NCBI RefSeq assembly: GCF_000621845.1
Contig: NZ_JHXF01000006.1
Span: 1 to 64,000, forward strand
Length of the DNA: 64,000 bases
Reading direction: 5' to 3'
Origin: Ruminococcus flavefaciens MA2007
GTDB lineage: Bacteria; Bacillota; Clostridia; Oscillospirales; Ruminococcaceae
The position numbers and the translations under genes were made by a program. Each line of letters starts with the position of its first letter. Position 1 is the stretch's first letter. Of this stretch, positions 8,261 through 15,843 are shown piece by piece. Below the pieces are notes generated by a model. It was given only the letters and a program-made list of their open reading frames with translations, was not told the origin of the DNA and ran no database searches.

Positions 8261-8724
8261 AAATGTCTGTACGGTAATGAGCTCTGTATTGCAGCGCATA
8301 TATACAAAAACAGCCACACGGTTTAACCGCAACACTTGTATAGAAGCTTATAGTTAATTATGGGGGAAACCTTTCTGAGGAAAGGTTCCTCTGACGGAGG
8401 CGCGCCCCTCTGTCCTGCGGACATCTCCCCGCACTGCGGGGAGTCACCCCCATACCCCTTTCCAAAGACTTTTATCTGGTTTTTTCTCAGATAGGGCGCT
8501 TCATAAAATAAAAAAGTCCTGCAAAATGCAGGAGCGCCCTATCTGAGAAAAAACAAAACGAAAGTTTTAGGGAGAGAGTTTGAGAGAAGCCCCTTTTTCA
8601 AAAGGGGTTCTCTCAATAATAATTATAAAACTTCTATATGAGTATCATGGTTATGGACTGCGCGGCTGTTTTTTGTGTTTATTATATCAAATGAAGCGCT
8701 TCTGTTCGGTTTCCGCAATTCTTA
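8261..8724. other. Gap holding repeat copy A
   Basis: No gene is seen. Almost all of it is the MITE-like repeat copy A (listed separately), flanked by ~65 bp after the coupling ATPase and ~70 bp before the flavoprotein stop. Confidence 0.7.
8325..8656. repeat. MITE-like inverted-repeat element, copy A
   Basis: About 330 bp with imperfect terminal inverted repeats (AACCGCAAC..TATAGAAGCTTATA at the left; the right end reads as its complement, TATAAAACTTCTATATGAG). Inside are an arm hairpin AACCTTTCTGAGGAAAGGTT (8369-8388), a 50-nt hairpin module (8394-8447), a core flanked by a perfect 20-bp inverted repeat (TTTTTTCTCAGATAGGGCGC, 8480-8499, and its complement 8533-8552) and a second arm hairpin (GCCCCTTTTTCAAAAGGGG). 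It carries no coding sequence. A second copy lies inverted at 10487-10823. Confidence 0.8.
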
Positions 8725-10380
8725 TCAGCGCAGCATACCCAAAGCGTGCTTGGCGGCTATCATGCCGAATGTATAGCAGCGTCCGAGGGAAAGACCTGTC
8801 TGGTGGAATGGATAATCGGCTCCGCCGTAGAAGGGACCGCCCAGATTTCCTGCACAGTAAAGTCCCTCGATAGGCTTGCCGTCGGAGTCAAGAGCCTGAG
8901 CGTTCTCGTTGGTGATGACTCCCGAGACCTCAGCAGATACGCGGATATGCTTTCTTGCGCCCCAGAAAGGAGCCTTTTCTATCTTGTGCATATACTTCGC
9001 AGGCTTGCCGAAGTCCGTATCCACGCCCTTTTCGCAGAGCTCATTGTAGCGGTCAATGGAAGCTTTCATCTTGTCGTAGGGGATACCCAGTTCCTTTGCC
9101 AGTTCCTCAAGAGTATCGCACCTGTGGAGGTCGATGAGGTTCTTGAAAACGCCCTGTGGCTCCTCTACAGCTCCGGGAATGAACTTCTCCATAACAAAGG
9201 GCGGAACACAGCCGTCCACAAAGCTGTCCTTATCCCAGTTCACGTAATCGCTGTCGTATATCGTGCAGTACCAGCCCTTTGAGCCGTCCTTGTGGTCGGC
9301 GTCCAGCATAGAGCCCTTGAATTTCGGCTGATATTTCAGCAGGTTGCCCATGTACACAAAGCCCGTGTACTCGTTGGTGAAGCGCTCTCCGTTCATATTC
9401 AGATAGAGGAAGGGCTCCTCGAACATGAGAGCGGAATCGAAATCATGCATCATCTTTGTGTGGCCGAGGTTTTCCATTTTCGCACCTGCGCTTATGGCAA
9501 GGATATGACCGTCGCCTGTCTTGCCGAACTGCTTTTTGTCAAATTCCGCGATGTCGGGACACCAGCGCTTTACCATAGCGGCGTTGTTGGTGTAGTCTCC
9601 CGTAGCGAGAATGACCGCCTTTGAAGCGTTGAACTGTATATACTTGCCGTCCTTGTCCTTGGCGATAACGCCTGTTACACGCTTGTCGTTCATGATAAGC
9701 TTTACCGCAGGAGTTGAGAAATATGCGTGGAGATCACTGTGCTTTTCCATGATGTTATTGAGGGCGTTGTGGAGAGCATTTCCCACGTTGAGAGGCTTCG
9801 GACCTATCCACGGAGCCCAGAAATAGCAGTGGTCGTCGCCGTAATCGTAGCTGTTCATGCGGTCCTTCCATACGCCTGTGAAGTCGCCGCTGGTGCTTCT
9901 GAAAGCGCAGAGCTTGTCCCCGTCGTTGAGGAGCTTTGCGCTCTCGGCGTTGTTGTCAACCCTGCTGCCGTCGCCGTACTCAGTCTCCTTTGTGAGACCT
10001 GCACGGTTGAGGAACCACATCATAGCCTCTTCGGAATACTCGGCGTATGCGCGGAGCTGTTTTGTATCGGCTCTCCAGTCGCATAGACTGTTGGTGTGGT
10101 GTATCCACTTGGCAATGCCTGCTTCGGTGGAGCGTGACTTTATTATGGCAGAGCCGCAGTTGCCCTGAGAAATTACAGTTGATTCCTTTTGCAGCAGGGC
10201 AGTCTTTGCTCCAAGCTCAGCCGCCCAGCCTGCCGCAGGGACTCCCGAAGCTCCTGCGCCTACGACTACTATATCATAATCCTCTGTACGGTCGGGAACT
10301 ATATTCCCAAGCTCGCAGACGGAATCGCCGACTTCTGCCGCTGTTATTCCGTCGGGTACTGCGTTTATTGTTTTATCCAT
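8725..10380 (-). CDS. FAD-dependent oxidoreductase, fumarate-reductase flavoprotein family
   Basis: 551-aa flavoprotein. The N-terminal Rossmann motif (DIVVVGAGASGVPAA, GxGxxG at 41-46) is followed by an acidic strand end (LLQKE). The C-terminal FAD-contacting segment (GLYCAGNLGGPFYGGADYPFHQTGLSLG) is typical of the family that includes fumarate, urocanate and ketosteroid reductases/dehydrogenases. There is no FMN-binding domain, heme motif, signal peptide or transmembrane segment, so it is probably a cytosolic enzyme reducing an enoyl-type substrate; the substrate cannot be read from sequence. It has its own promoter (TTGACT-16-TATAAT). It is the only gene between two inverted MITE-like repeats. 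Confidence 0.85.
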   Translation of the reverse strand: MDKTINAVPDGITAAEVGDSVCELGNIVPDRTEDYDIVVVGAGASGVPAAGWAAELGAKTALLQKESTVISQGNCGSAIIKSRSTEAGIAKWIHHTNSLCDWRADTKQLRAYAEYSEEAMMWFLNRAGLTKETEYGDGSRVDNNAESAKLLNDGDKLCAFRSTSGDFTGVWKDRMNSYDYGDDHCYFWAPWIGPKPLNVGNALHNALNNIMEKHSDLHAYFSTPAVKLIMNDKRVTGVIAKDKDGKYIQFNASKAVILATGDYTNNAAMVKRWCPDIAEFDKKQFGKTGDGHILAISAGAKMENLGHTKMMHDFDSALMFEEPFLYLNMNGERFTNEYTGFVYMGNLLKYQPKFKGSMLDADHKDGSKGWYCTIYDSDYVNWDKDSFVDGCVPPFVMEKFIPGAVEEPQGVFKNLIDLHRCDTLEELAKELGIPYDKMKASIDRYNELCEKGVDTDFGKPAKYMHKIEKAPFWGARKHIRVSAEVSGVITNENAQALDSDGKPIEGLYCAGNLGGPFYGGADYPFHQTGLSLGRCYTFGMIAAKHALGMLR

Positions 10381-10420
10381 GATGTATCATTCCTTCCGTT
10401 AAAAATAACTGTCTGTTTCA

Positions 10421-10448
10421 ATTATAGCACTTCTGCAAGAAAAGTCAA
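10421..10448 (-). promoter_or_regulatory. Promoter of the flavoprotein gene
   Basis: Minus-strand TTGACT (10443-10448), 16-bp spacer, TATAAT (10421-10426), 40 bp upstream of the start codon. Confidence 0.75.
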
Positions 10449-10486
10449 TTCATTTATGCAAAAAACAAAAGGCTGGAAGTATTAAC

Positions 10487-10823
10487 CGTAGTACGTATAA
10501 AGAAGTTTTATGCTTATTATTGAGAGAACCCCTTTTGAAAAAGGGGCTTCTCTTACGGAGGACGTCCCCTCTGTCACTGCGTGACATCTCCCCGCACTGC
10601 GGGGAGTCACTCTCAAACTCTCTCCCTAAAACTTTCGTTTTGTTTTTTCTCAGATAGAGCGCTTTATAAAATAAAAAAGTCCTGCAAAATGCAGGAGCGC
10701 CCTATCTGAGAAAAAACCAGATAAAAGTCTTTGGAAAGGGGGATGGGGGAGAACCTTTCCTCAGAAAGGTTTCCCCCATAATTAACTATAAGCTTCTATA
10801 TGAGTATTACGGTTATAGTTCCA
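10487..10823. repeat. MITE-like inverted-repeat element, copy B
   Basis: Inverted relative to copy A: its arms and ends match the reverse complement of copy A, with a run of about 49 identical bases at the outer end. The hairpin core (34-bp centre) and the 50-nt module (10555-10610) keep the same plus-strand direction as in copy A, so within each copy the arms have changed places around the core and module. No coding sequence. Together the copies bracket the flavoprotein gene and fill most of the 460-bp gap upstream of it. Confidence 0.8.
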
Positions 10824-10840
10824 GCCTTTTTATATCAATA

Positions 10841-11020
10841 CTATTTATTATCATCATCTTCCGTCCACGGAGATGTATAGTGAAACTTGCCTGAATTCAT
10901 ATCAAGGGCAACATAATCATCTAATCGGCGCATTAAGTTGCCTTTGGAGTCAACGCCCATTTTACCGTCGAACGTTGTTATAAAATCATTGTCATTATAA
11001 TCAAAAACAGCTGCACACAT
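10841..11020 (-). CDS. 59-aa orphan protein
   Basis: Small frame of 59 codons. It starts at ATG 11020, seven bases after a perfect AAGGAGG, and ends at TAG 10841. The product begins MCAAVFDYND and is acidic at the C-terminus (WTEDDDNK), with a central KGNLMRRLDDYVALDM stretch. It has no transmembrane segment, signal or recognised domain. A consensus promoter (TTGACA-17-TATAAT at 11152-11180) lies ~125 bp upstream on the same strand. The strong ribosome site, strong promoter and absence of competing frames support a real gene. Function is unknown. It lies downstream of the mcrBC pair and just outside repeat copy B. Confidence 0.75.
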   Translation of the reverse strand: MCAAVFDYNDNDFITTFDGKMGVDSKGNLMRRLDDYVALDMNSGKFHYTSPWTEDDDNK

Positions 11021-11151
11021 AACGGATCCTCCTTCTTATAGGCTTGAAATAGCCATGTTCGGGGAGTTTGTACACTAATATCGGGATATGTTATCCAATG
11101 AACATCTGAATCACCTCATCTAAGCTGAAAAGCCTTGTTTACTATGTATTT

Positions 11152-11218
11152 ATTATATCATATTTCAACAGATTTGTCAACATATAGTTGAAAATATACA
11201 AAAGAAATGTTGAAATGT
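11152..11218 (-). promoter_or_regulatory. Consensus promoter with GTTGAAA repeats for the 59-aa gene
   Basis: Minus-strand TTGACA (11175-11180), 17-bp spacer, TATAAT (11152-11157). The heptamer GTTGAAA or its complement occurs three times around the -35 (11163-11169, 11188-11194, 11210-11216). TCAAC-ATATA-GTTGA (11178-11192) forms a palindrome overlapping the -35, suggesting a repressor site. Confidence 0.75.
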
Positions 11219-11226
11219 TCACGCAG

Positions 11227-11256
11227 CAAAAAAGCCGCAGTATATCTGCGGCTTTG
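11227..11256 (-). terminator. Terminator after mcrC
   Basis: Minus strand AAGCCGCAG-ATATA-CTGCGGCTTTTTT, 9-bp stem and T-tract, starting just after the mcrC stop. Confidence 0.88.
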
Positions 11257-11262
11257 AATGTT

Positions 11263-12183
11263 TTATTTTCTTCTCCTTGTTGTTTTAGTTTTCTTTTTCT
11301 GGGGAGCAGGCTTCGGAGCTGTTTTTTCAGCGGCTTCGGGTGCTTCTGCTGACTTTTGCTCGGACACCGCCGCTTCTGCCTCCTCCATTTGGTAAAGCTG
11401 AGCGCAGAGCACATATTTTCCCGAAAAGGCAGTACCCTCTTTTTTATCAAAGAGCATTCTGCAAATATCGAGTACCGTGTTGTACTTCTTGGTATTTCTG
11501 GTATTGATGCATTTGCTGAACTCCGCGGCTATATTGAGGGGAGTACGGGCTTCTTCGAGATAGGAAAGCGACTCCTTGAGAATATGGGAGCTGTTTGGGT
11601 TTGCGGTGAGCTTTATGAGCTTTGCCGCCGCCGCTTTTATAATGCGGTTTTCGGCGCGGTCGGGAGTAAACACTTCATGCCGCACGAAAACGCGCTCGCG
11701 GTGAACGAGATTTCTGCGTATATTCTCGGAAAACAGGATAGTGCCCTGAACAGAGTTCAGATTTTCCTCGCGGCTGGCATAGGCGGAGAGAACGCCGCTT
11801 TTGATTATCTTCATTGTCTCTCCTGCAAACACGGAAACGAAGTACTCAAAAAAGTTCATATCGGGATCGAAGCTCATGGGACGGAATTCGTATCCGCACC
11901 TGTCGCAGAACTCCTCGCAGAGTGCTTTTCTTGCGCTTTCAGTGCCGCCCTCGGAATGGGGGAGTATCTCGATTAGAGTCCCGTCGGCAAGGCAGATAAA
12001 GCCGCAGTAGGAGCCTGCTGTGATATATTTATTTCCGTTTTTTTCAGCCGCAGAGACAGCTTTTCTGCTGTCAGCCCTGCAGACCTCCGCAAACTCGCCG
12101 AGCATCATGCCCAGCTCGCCGTTTTTTGCTGAAATGTCCGCTATCTTTTCGTTGGCTGATACGCAAATATGTCTGGTATACAT
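11263..12183 (-). CDS. mcrC: McrC-family restriction subunit lacking the nuclease domain
   Basis: 306 aa. The N-terminal beta-rich part and the family hallmark TPDRAENRIIKAAAAKLIKL (~170-190) identify the McrC family, which couples a PD-(D/E)xK nuclease to the McrB GTPase for cleavage of modified DNA. The match continues to VLDICRMLFDKKEGTAFSGKYVLCAQLYQM, where other family members continue into the nuclease domain. Here it instead runs into EEAEAAVSEQ and an Ala/Pro/Lys-rich tail ending KKKTKTTRRRK. No PD..(D/E)xK residues are seen. It follows mcrB by 15 bp and shares its promoter. It may be a cleavage-dead or repurposed variant. A frameshift was sought in the other minus-strand frames and not found. 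Confidence 0.8.
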   Translation of the reverse strand: MYTRHICVSANEKIADISAKNGELGMMLGEFAEVCRADSRKAVSAAEKNGNKYITAGSYCGFICLADGTLIEILPHSEGGTESARKALCEEFCDRCGYEFRPMSFDPDMNFFEYFVSVFAGETMKIIKSGVLSAYASREENLNSVQGTILFSENIRRNLVHRERVFVRHEVFTPDRAENRIIKAAAAKLIKLTANPNSSHILKESLSYLEEARTPLNIAAEFSKCINTRNTKKYNTVLDICRMLFDKKEGTAFSGKYVLCAQLYQMEEAEAAVSEQKSAEAPEAAEKTAPKPAPQKKKTKTTRRRK

Positions 12184-12198
12184 TATGTTCTCCGTTCA

Positions 12199-13959
12199 TC
12201 ATGAAATATCCTTGTATATCCTTATGAAGTGCTCCTTGCTCCAGTTTTCGGGCTTGCCGAGGCGGTAAAGTTTCTGTCCCGAATCGAATTTCTTGATGTA
12301 TTTCGGAGTAATGCATTCGATGAAGGTATTGTCATCGTTGAGCACCAGCTTTATTCTTTCATAGTCATCGAAGAAGTACTCCTGAAGCAGGGGGATTATC
12401 TTTGTAGCAAAGACCTCTTTCAGCTCGTCGAGAGTCTTTATACAGCCGTCGGCGTTCATGAAATAAGCATGACCGATAGCGTGTTCACGGTCGTAGTAAT
12501 ACTCGATACGCTCATTCAGCGCAGTGAGAAGCTCGCACAGGTCAACACCGCCGCATTCGCCCAGCAGTGAGGGCATAGGCATCATCTCAACGAAGTCAAA
12601 ACGTCTTCTCAGAGCGGTGTCCAGCATAGCGATAGAACGGTCGGCAGTATTCATAGTGCCCAGTATATACACATTTGACGGCACGAAGAAATCTGACTGC
12701 GAATAGGGCAGGATTACCGAGCTTCCGCGCTTTGTGTTCTCGATAAGGGTGATGAGCTCACCGAATATCCTTGAGATATTGCCTCGGTTTATCTCGTCTA
12801 TGATAGAAACGAACTTCATATGAGGGCTCTTTGAAGCCTTTTCGCAGAGAGACTTGAAAACGCCGTTGAACGGTCTGTAGATAACTGTGGTATCCTCATG
12901 CGCAACAGAGGTATCGTTGCCGTATCTGTCAACTACAACAGGGCGGATACCTTCAACAAATTCCTCATAGCTGTAAGCCTGATGGAAAGTAGTGAACTTT
13001 ATCTGACCTGAACTGGCATACTTTTCGTATCTTTCCTTTATAGCGGAATAAGGCTCGTCGTCGTTCTTTTTGCCCTCTATGAGCTGTACTGCGTACTTGA
13101 CAACATTATATGTCTTACCTGTGCCCGGAGGTCCGTACAGTATCTGATTCAGCGAAACTTCGGACTTTGAATGCTGACGGCGTGTAAGGTCAGTATCGGA
13201 CTTGTTTTCAGTCTCGGTTTTGAACTCAGCCAGCAGCTTCCATGACATGACATCGAATATCCTCATATTCTTGAACTTGAAATGAGAATTGCGATAATCT
13301 ATTATCTTTCGGCAGTTGAAGATATAATGGGAAATATCGTCAACATTCTTTATTCCTACACCTATCTCCCTGAAAACCATAGAATTGGTCAGGCTTTCGC
13401 CGAGTATCGGGAAAGTAGCAGGTTTAAGGCAGTGAAGTATCCTCGAAAAAGCGAAAACAGGCATTCCCGATTCCTTTATCAGGGGATTGAGCATTTTATG
13501 TGCAGTATCAAGAACCTTGCCGTCGTTTTCCAGTCCTGATATGTTTATGCACATCTTGAAAAAGAACTGTATCGCTTCGGGCTTTTCGGCAATAAGCGAG
13601 TTCTTGAACGTAACGGGTTTTGTAAGGAAGCTCATCTCGTTTTGGTCCACAAGGTGAGTGAACAGCATTCTTGCGCCCTTGTTCCATATTTTTTCGACAG
13701 TCTCATAAAGCATATGCTTGTCTATGTGGAGCAGGTGGCTGTTCTGGATATGCTGTTTCAGCTCGTTTTTATCGCCTGTCCAGAATCCCAGCGAGAGATA
13801 GTACAGCAGGTCGAGGTCCTTATAGTCTATGAGAGCGGTTTTTTTCAGCTTTGCGTAGCACTCTACGGCTTCGTACACCGAGCTGTAAGTTCCGTCAAAT
13901 TCTGTAGGTTGTATCTCGTTTTTTTGCTTGAGTTCTTCAATAATTTTTGTTTTCTCCAT
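12199..13959 (-). CDS. mcrB: McrB-family AAA+ GTPase
   Basis: 586-aa motor subunit of a McrBC-type modification-dependent restriction system. The C-terminal half carries Walker A GPPGTGKT (276-283), Walker [13 protein letters not shown] (383-394) and the McrB signature MNTADRS (436-442), followed by [11 protein letters not shown]. The N-terminal ~260 residues are the variable DNA-recognition part; no SRA, YTH or EVE signature was recognised, so the modified base it reads is unknown. It has its own promoter (TTGACA-17-TACAAT). mcrC follows after 15 bp. No methyltransferase gene lies nearby, as expected for a modification-dependent enzyme. Confidence 0.92.
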   Translation of the reverse strand: MEKTKIIEELKQKNEIQPTEFDGTYSSVYEAVECYAKLKKTALIDYKDLDLLYYLSLGFWTGDKNELKQHIQNSHLLHIDKHMLYETVEKIWNKGARMLFTHLVDQNEMSFLTKPVTFKNSLIAEKPEAIQFFFKMCINISGLENDGKVLDTAHKMLNPLIKESGMPVFAFSRILHCLKPATFPILGESLTNSMVFREIGVGIKNVDDISHYIFNCRKIIDYRNSHFKFKNMRIFDVMSWKLLAEFKTETENKSDTDLTRRQHSKSEVSLNQILYGPPGTGKTYNVVKYAVQLIEGKKNDDEPYSAIKERYEKYASSGQIKFTTFHQAYSYEEFVEGIRPVVVDRYGNDTSVAHEDTTVIYRPFNGVFKSLCEKASKSPHMKFVSIIDEINRGNISRIFGELITLIENTKRGSSVILPYSQSDFFVPSNVYILGTMNTADRSIAMLDTALRRRFDFVEMMPMPSLLGECGGVDLCELLTALNERIEYYYDREHAIGHAYFMNADGCIKTLDELKEVFATKIIPLLQEYFFDDYERIKLVLNDDNTFIECITPKYIKKFDSGQKLYRLGKPENWSKEHFIRIYKDIS

Positions 13960-13995
13960 ATTTTATTACAACCTTTCCAATAATATCCTACTGTA

Positions 13996-14024
13996 ATTGT
14001 ACCATGGTGACAAACAAATGTCAA
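13996..14024 (-). promoter_or_regulatory. Promoter of mcrBC
   Basis: Minus-strand TTGACA (14019-14024), 17-bp spacer, TACAAT (13996-14001), 37 bp upstream of mcrB. Confidence 0.85.
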
Positions 14025-14088
14025 CGGAATCAAAAATTTTTACACATTATTCACAAAACAATAAGCTTTTTGTAATATCACAGAAGTA

Positions 14089-14117
14089 TTGAAATTTTAT
14101 CCATGGCGGAGTATAAT
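14089..14117 (+). promoter_or_regulatory. Promoter of the 144-aa gene
   Basis: TTGAAA (14089-14094), 17-bp spacer, TATAAT (14112-14117). Confidence 0.8.
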
Positions 14118-14154
14118 GTTATAAGTGAAAAAGCGCAGGAAAAGGAGTGCAAAA

Positions 14155-14589
14155 ATGAATATATATCCGCTTATTGAAGAGCTTCTGAATAAAAAACCAC
14201 ACCTTATAGATATCTTCCCGAGGAGAGTTCCGCAGAAAGCTGATGACCGATATTTCGCCGCAGAGAAATACTTTCAGCAAAACAGGGCTGACCTTGACCG
14301 CAAGCTCACAAATATAATTTTAAAGCTTTACTGTTATTACGACATGACCGCAGTTACAGCGGATAATTCCGTGAAAGATCCTGATGTATCGGAGTTTGTC
14401 ACGCTTCTGTACAGCTGTTTCAGCGGCGGTGTCGACTATGTGAACATACTTCTTCCCGAGCATGAGATACTGCTTACGCTCAACAGCGATGACCTGTATA
14501 TGGCGGTTTACAATGCACAGGGCGAAGCCGCGGAGCTTATCTCACAGCTTGTCAGCGCCGAGGGACTTTTCTTCCGCGAAGCTGAATAA
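14155..14589 (+). CDS. Conserved-looking protein of unknown function, 144 aa
   Basis: Begins MNIYPLIEELLNKKPHLIDIFP. The ATG at 14155 is chosen because AAAAGGAG ends 7 bases before it; an in-frame GTG at 14125 would place the ribosome site inside the gene. Acidic, soluble, mixed alpha/beta by eye, with no transmembrane segment and no motif recognised. It has its own promoter and a terminator (14694-14722), so it is a single-gene unit between mcrBC (divergent) and an XRE regulator. Function is unknown. Confidence 0.8.
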   Translation: MNIYPLIEELLNKKPHLIDIFPRRVPQKADDRYFAAEKYFQQNRADLDRKLTNIILKLYCYYDMTAVTADNSVKDPDVSEFVTLLYSCFSGGVDYVNILLPEHEILLTLNSDDLYMAVYNAQGEAAELISQLVSAEGLFFREAE

Positions 14590-14666
14590 TTATGCGTATA
14601 AAAGCCGAGAGTTTATGTGTTCGCTCTGCTCACAATATAATGCCGCCGCAGGCGGCTCCATAACTT

Positions 14667-14694
14667 TCAACTCTCAATTCTCAACTCTCAACTA
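14667..14694. repeat. AACTCTCAA-type tandem repeat
   Basis: Three near-identical units built on CAACTCTCAA / CAATTCTCAA in tandem after the 144-aa gene. Similar tracts occur near 30130, 47530, 47630 and 53575. Confidence 0.6.
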
Positions 14695-14722
14695 AGGCGG
14701 TGAAATATCACCGCCTTGTTTT
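14694..14722 (+). terminator. Terminator after the 144-aa gene
   Basis: AAGGCGGTGA-AATA-TCACCGCCTT followed by GTTTT, a perfect 10-bp stem. Confidence 0.85.
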
Positions 14723-14723
14723 A

Positions 14724-14767
14724 TCTACGGAGCGTAGATTGACTTTTTCCCGCTGTCACGCTACAAT
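14724..14767 (+). promoter_or_regulatory. Promoter and perfect palindromic operator of the XRE-SOR gene
   Basis: TTGACT (14739-14744), 17-bp spacer, TACAAT (14762-14767). The 15-bp palindrome TCTACG-GAG-CGTAGA (14724-14738) abuts the -35. The same palindrome with a different centre lies upstream of the second XRE gene (53541-53555). Confidence 0.82.
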
Positions 14768-14803
14768 TAAAGCATAGAACAGACTACGGCAGAGGTGATT
14801 ATC

Positions 14804-15403
14804 ATGGATCAGATAAAAACAGGAGCCCTTATCAGACAGCTTCGACTGGATTCGGGAATGACGCAGAAGCAGCTTGCTGAGACACTATGCGTCAGCGACA
14901 AGGCGGTATCAAAATGGGAATGCGGCAACGGCTGTCCCGACGTATCCCTGCTTGCAGAGCTATCCGCTGTATTCGGTACGGACGTGCAGACTTTGCTGTC
15001 GGGCAGCATAAATAAAAATGAAAGCGAGAAAGGAAATATGAAAAAGCTGAAATTTTATGTGTGTAAGGAGTGCGGTAACATCATCACGGCAACCTCCGAG
15101 GCGGCTGTGACCTGCTGCGGAAACAAGCTCACTGCCCTTGAGCCTGTAAAAGCTGAGGGAGCTGATATGCTGAAAACCGAGGATTTAGGCGGCGAGTGGT
15201 TCATATCTTCGGACCATGAAATGAAAAAGGAGCACTATATCTCCTTTGTGGCGTATGTGACGGACAGCTCCGCCATGATGTTCAAGCAGTATCCCGAGTG
15301 GAATTTGCAGGTAACACTGCCCTTTTACCGTTCGGGAAGATTGATATGGTACTGCACACAGCACGGACTTTTCTATCAGGATATCAGGAGAACTAAGAAC
15401 TAA
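14804..15403 (+). CDS. XRE regulator fused to a superoxide-reductase-like domain
   Basis: 199 aa from ATG 14804 (AGAGGTG upstream; an in-frame GTG at 14795 overlaps that site). Residues ~5-60 are a Cro/C1-type helix-turn-helix (QKQLAETLCVSDKAVSKWECG). Residues 83-110 match the desulforedoxin-type metal knuckle (YVCKECGN..CCGNKL; Cys87, 90, 104, 105). The rest follows superoxide reductase: HEMKKEHYI (His138, His144) and CTQHGLF (Cys184, His187) correspond to iron ligands of its active centre. The usual EKHVP ligand segment is missing, so catalysis is doubtful and redox or metal sensing is more likely. It is preceded by its own promoter with a palindrome. Confidence 0.85.
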   Translation: MDQIKTGALIRQLRLDSGMTQKQLAETLCVSDKAVSKWECGNGCPDVSLLAELSAVFGTDVQTLLSGSINKNESEKGNMKKLKFYVCKECGNIITATSEAAVTCCGNKLTALEPVKAEGADMLKTEDLGGEWFISSDHEMKKEHYISFVAYVTDSSAMMFKQYPEWNLQVTLPFYRSGRLIWYCTQHGLFYQDIRRTKN

Positions 15404-15476
15404 GCTTGCAGGGGCTGGCGTCCTCGGCAGTACGTCGGTTCCGTCGAATTAATGGGACGCCGTTCCCTACATATGT

Positions 15477-15511
15477 AAAAGGCATAAAGACGCGCTCTTT
15501 ATGCCTTTTTT
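15477..15511 (+). terminator. Terminator downstream of the XRE-SOR gene
   Basis: GGCATAAAGA-CGCGC-TCTTTATGCC followed by TTTTTT, a perfect 10-bp stem. Confidence 0.85.
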
Positions 15512-15734
15512 ACTTAATGAAATTGCCTGTTCGGTGCGGCTTCTTTTTGTGTATTTCAGAGAACATCGAAAAAACTTTTTTGAAATTCAACCTGTCCGTG
15601 TTGAAAAAAGCCGCGTTCCGAGGTATATATGAAAGGAGCTTTTTGTGCTCGTTTTTTCAAGTTGTATTGTTCCGCAGAAGAAGTTGTATTCTTATAGTTG
15701 TCGTGTTGCACAAAGAGGGAAAGACTGTTTTGTC

Positions 15735-15802
15735 TGTACATACAAAATTGTGAACAGATTTTGAAAGTTGTATTTACAAATCTGTACAATTGTGTTATTA
15801 TG
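15735..15802 (+). promoter_or_regulatory. Promoter with two AraR-type boxes, repressor gene
   Basis: TGTACATACAA (15735-15745) and TGTATTTACAA (15769-15779) fit TGTANNTACAA, the core of the Bacillus AraR box (ATTTGTACGTACAAAT). The second box overlaps the -35 of TTTACA-17-TATTAT. This suggests autorepression of the araR-like gene. Confidence 0.7.
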
Positions 15803-15843
15803 AAGAAAAATCCGATATTATCGGAATCCCTTCGGAGGAATCT

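Larger units (their letters stand above)
15404..15843. other. Gap upstream of the arabinose repressor gene
   Basis: Contains one fragment of the GTAG-type repeat (GGGACGCCGTTCCCTAC, 15454-15470), a terminator (15477-15511), two AraR-type boxes (15735-15745, 15769-15779) and a promoter TTTACA-17-TATTAT (15774-15802). No convincing gene. Confidence 0.6.

Noticed and set aside
8725-10380. Flavoprotein as NadB (partner of NadA)
   Set aside because: Lacks the NadB length pattern and sits 20 kb from nadA; closer to fumarate-reductase-type flavoproteins.
15406-15753. 115-aa plus-strand frame upstream of the arabinose repressor
   Set aside because: It runs across a terminator and repressor boxes, has no ribosome site and no coding character.
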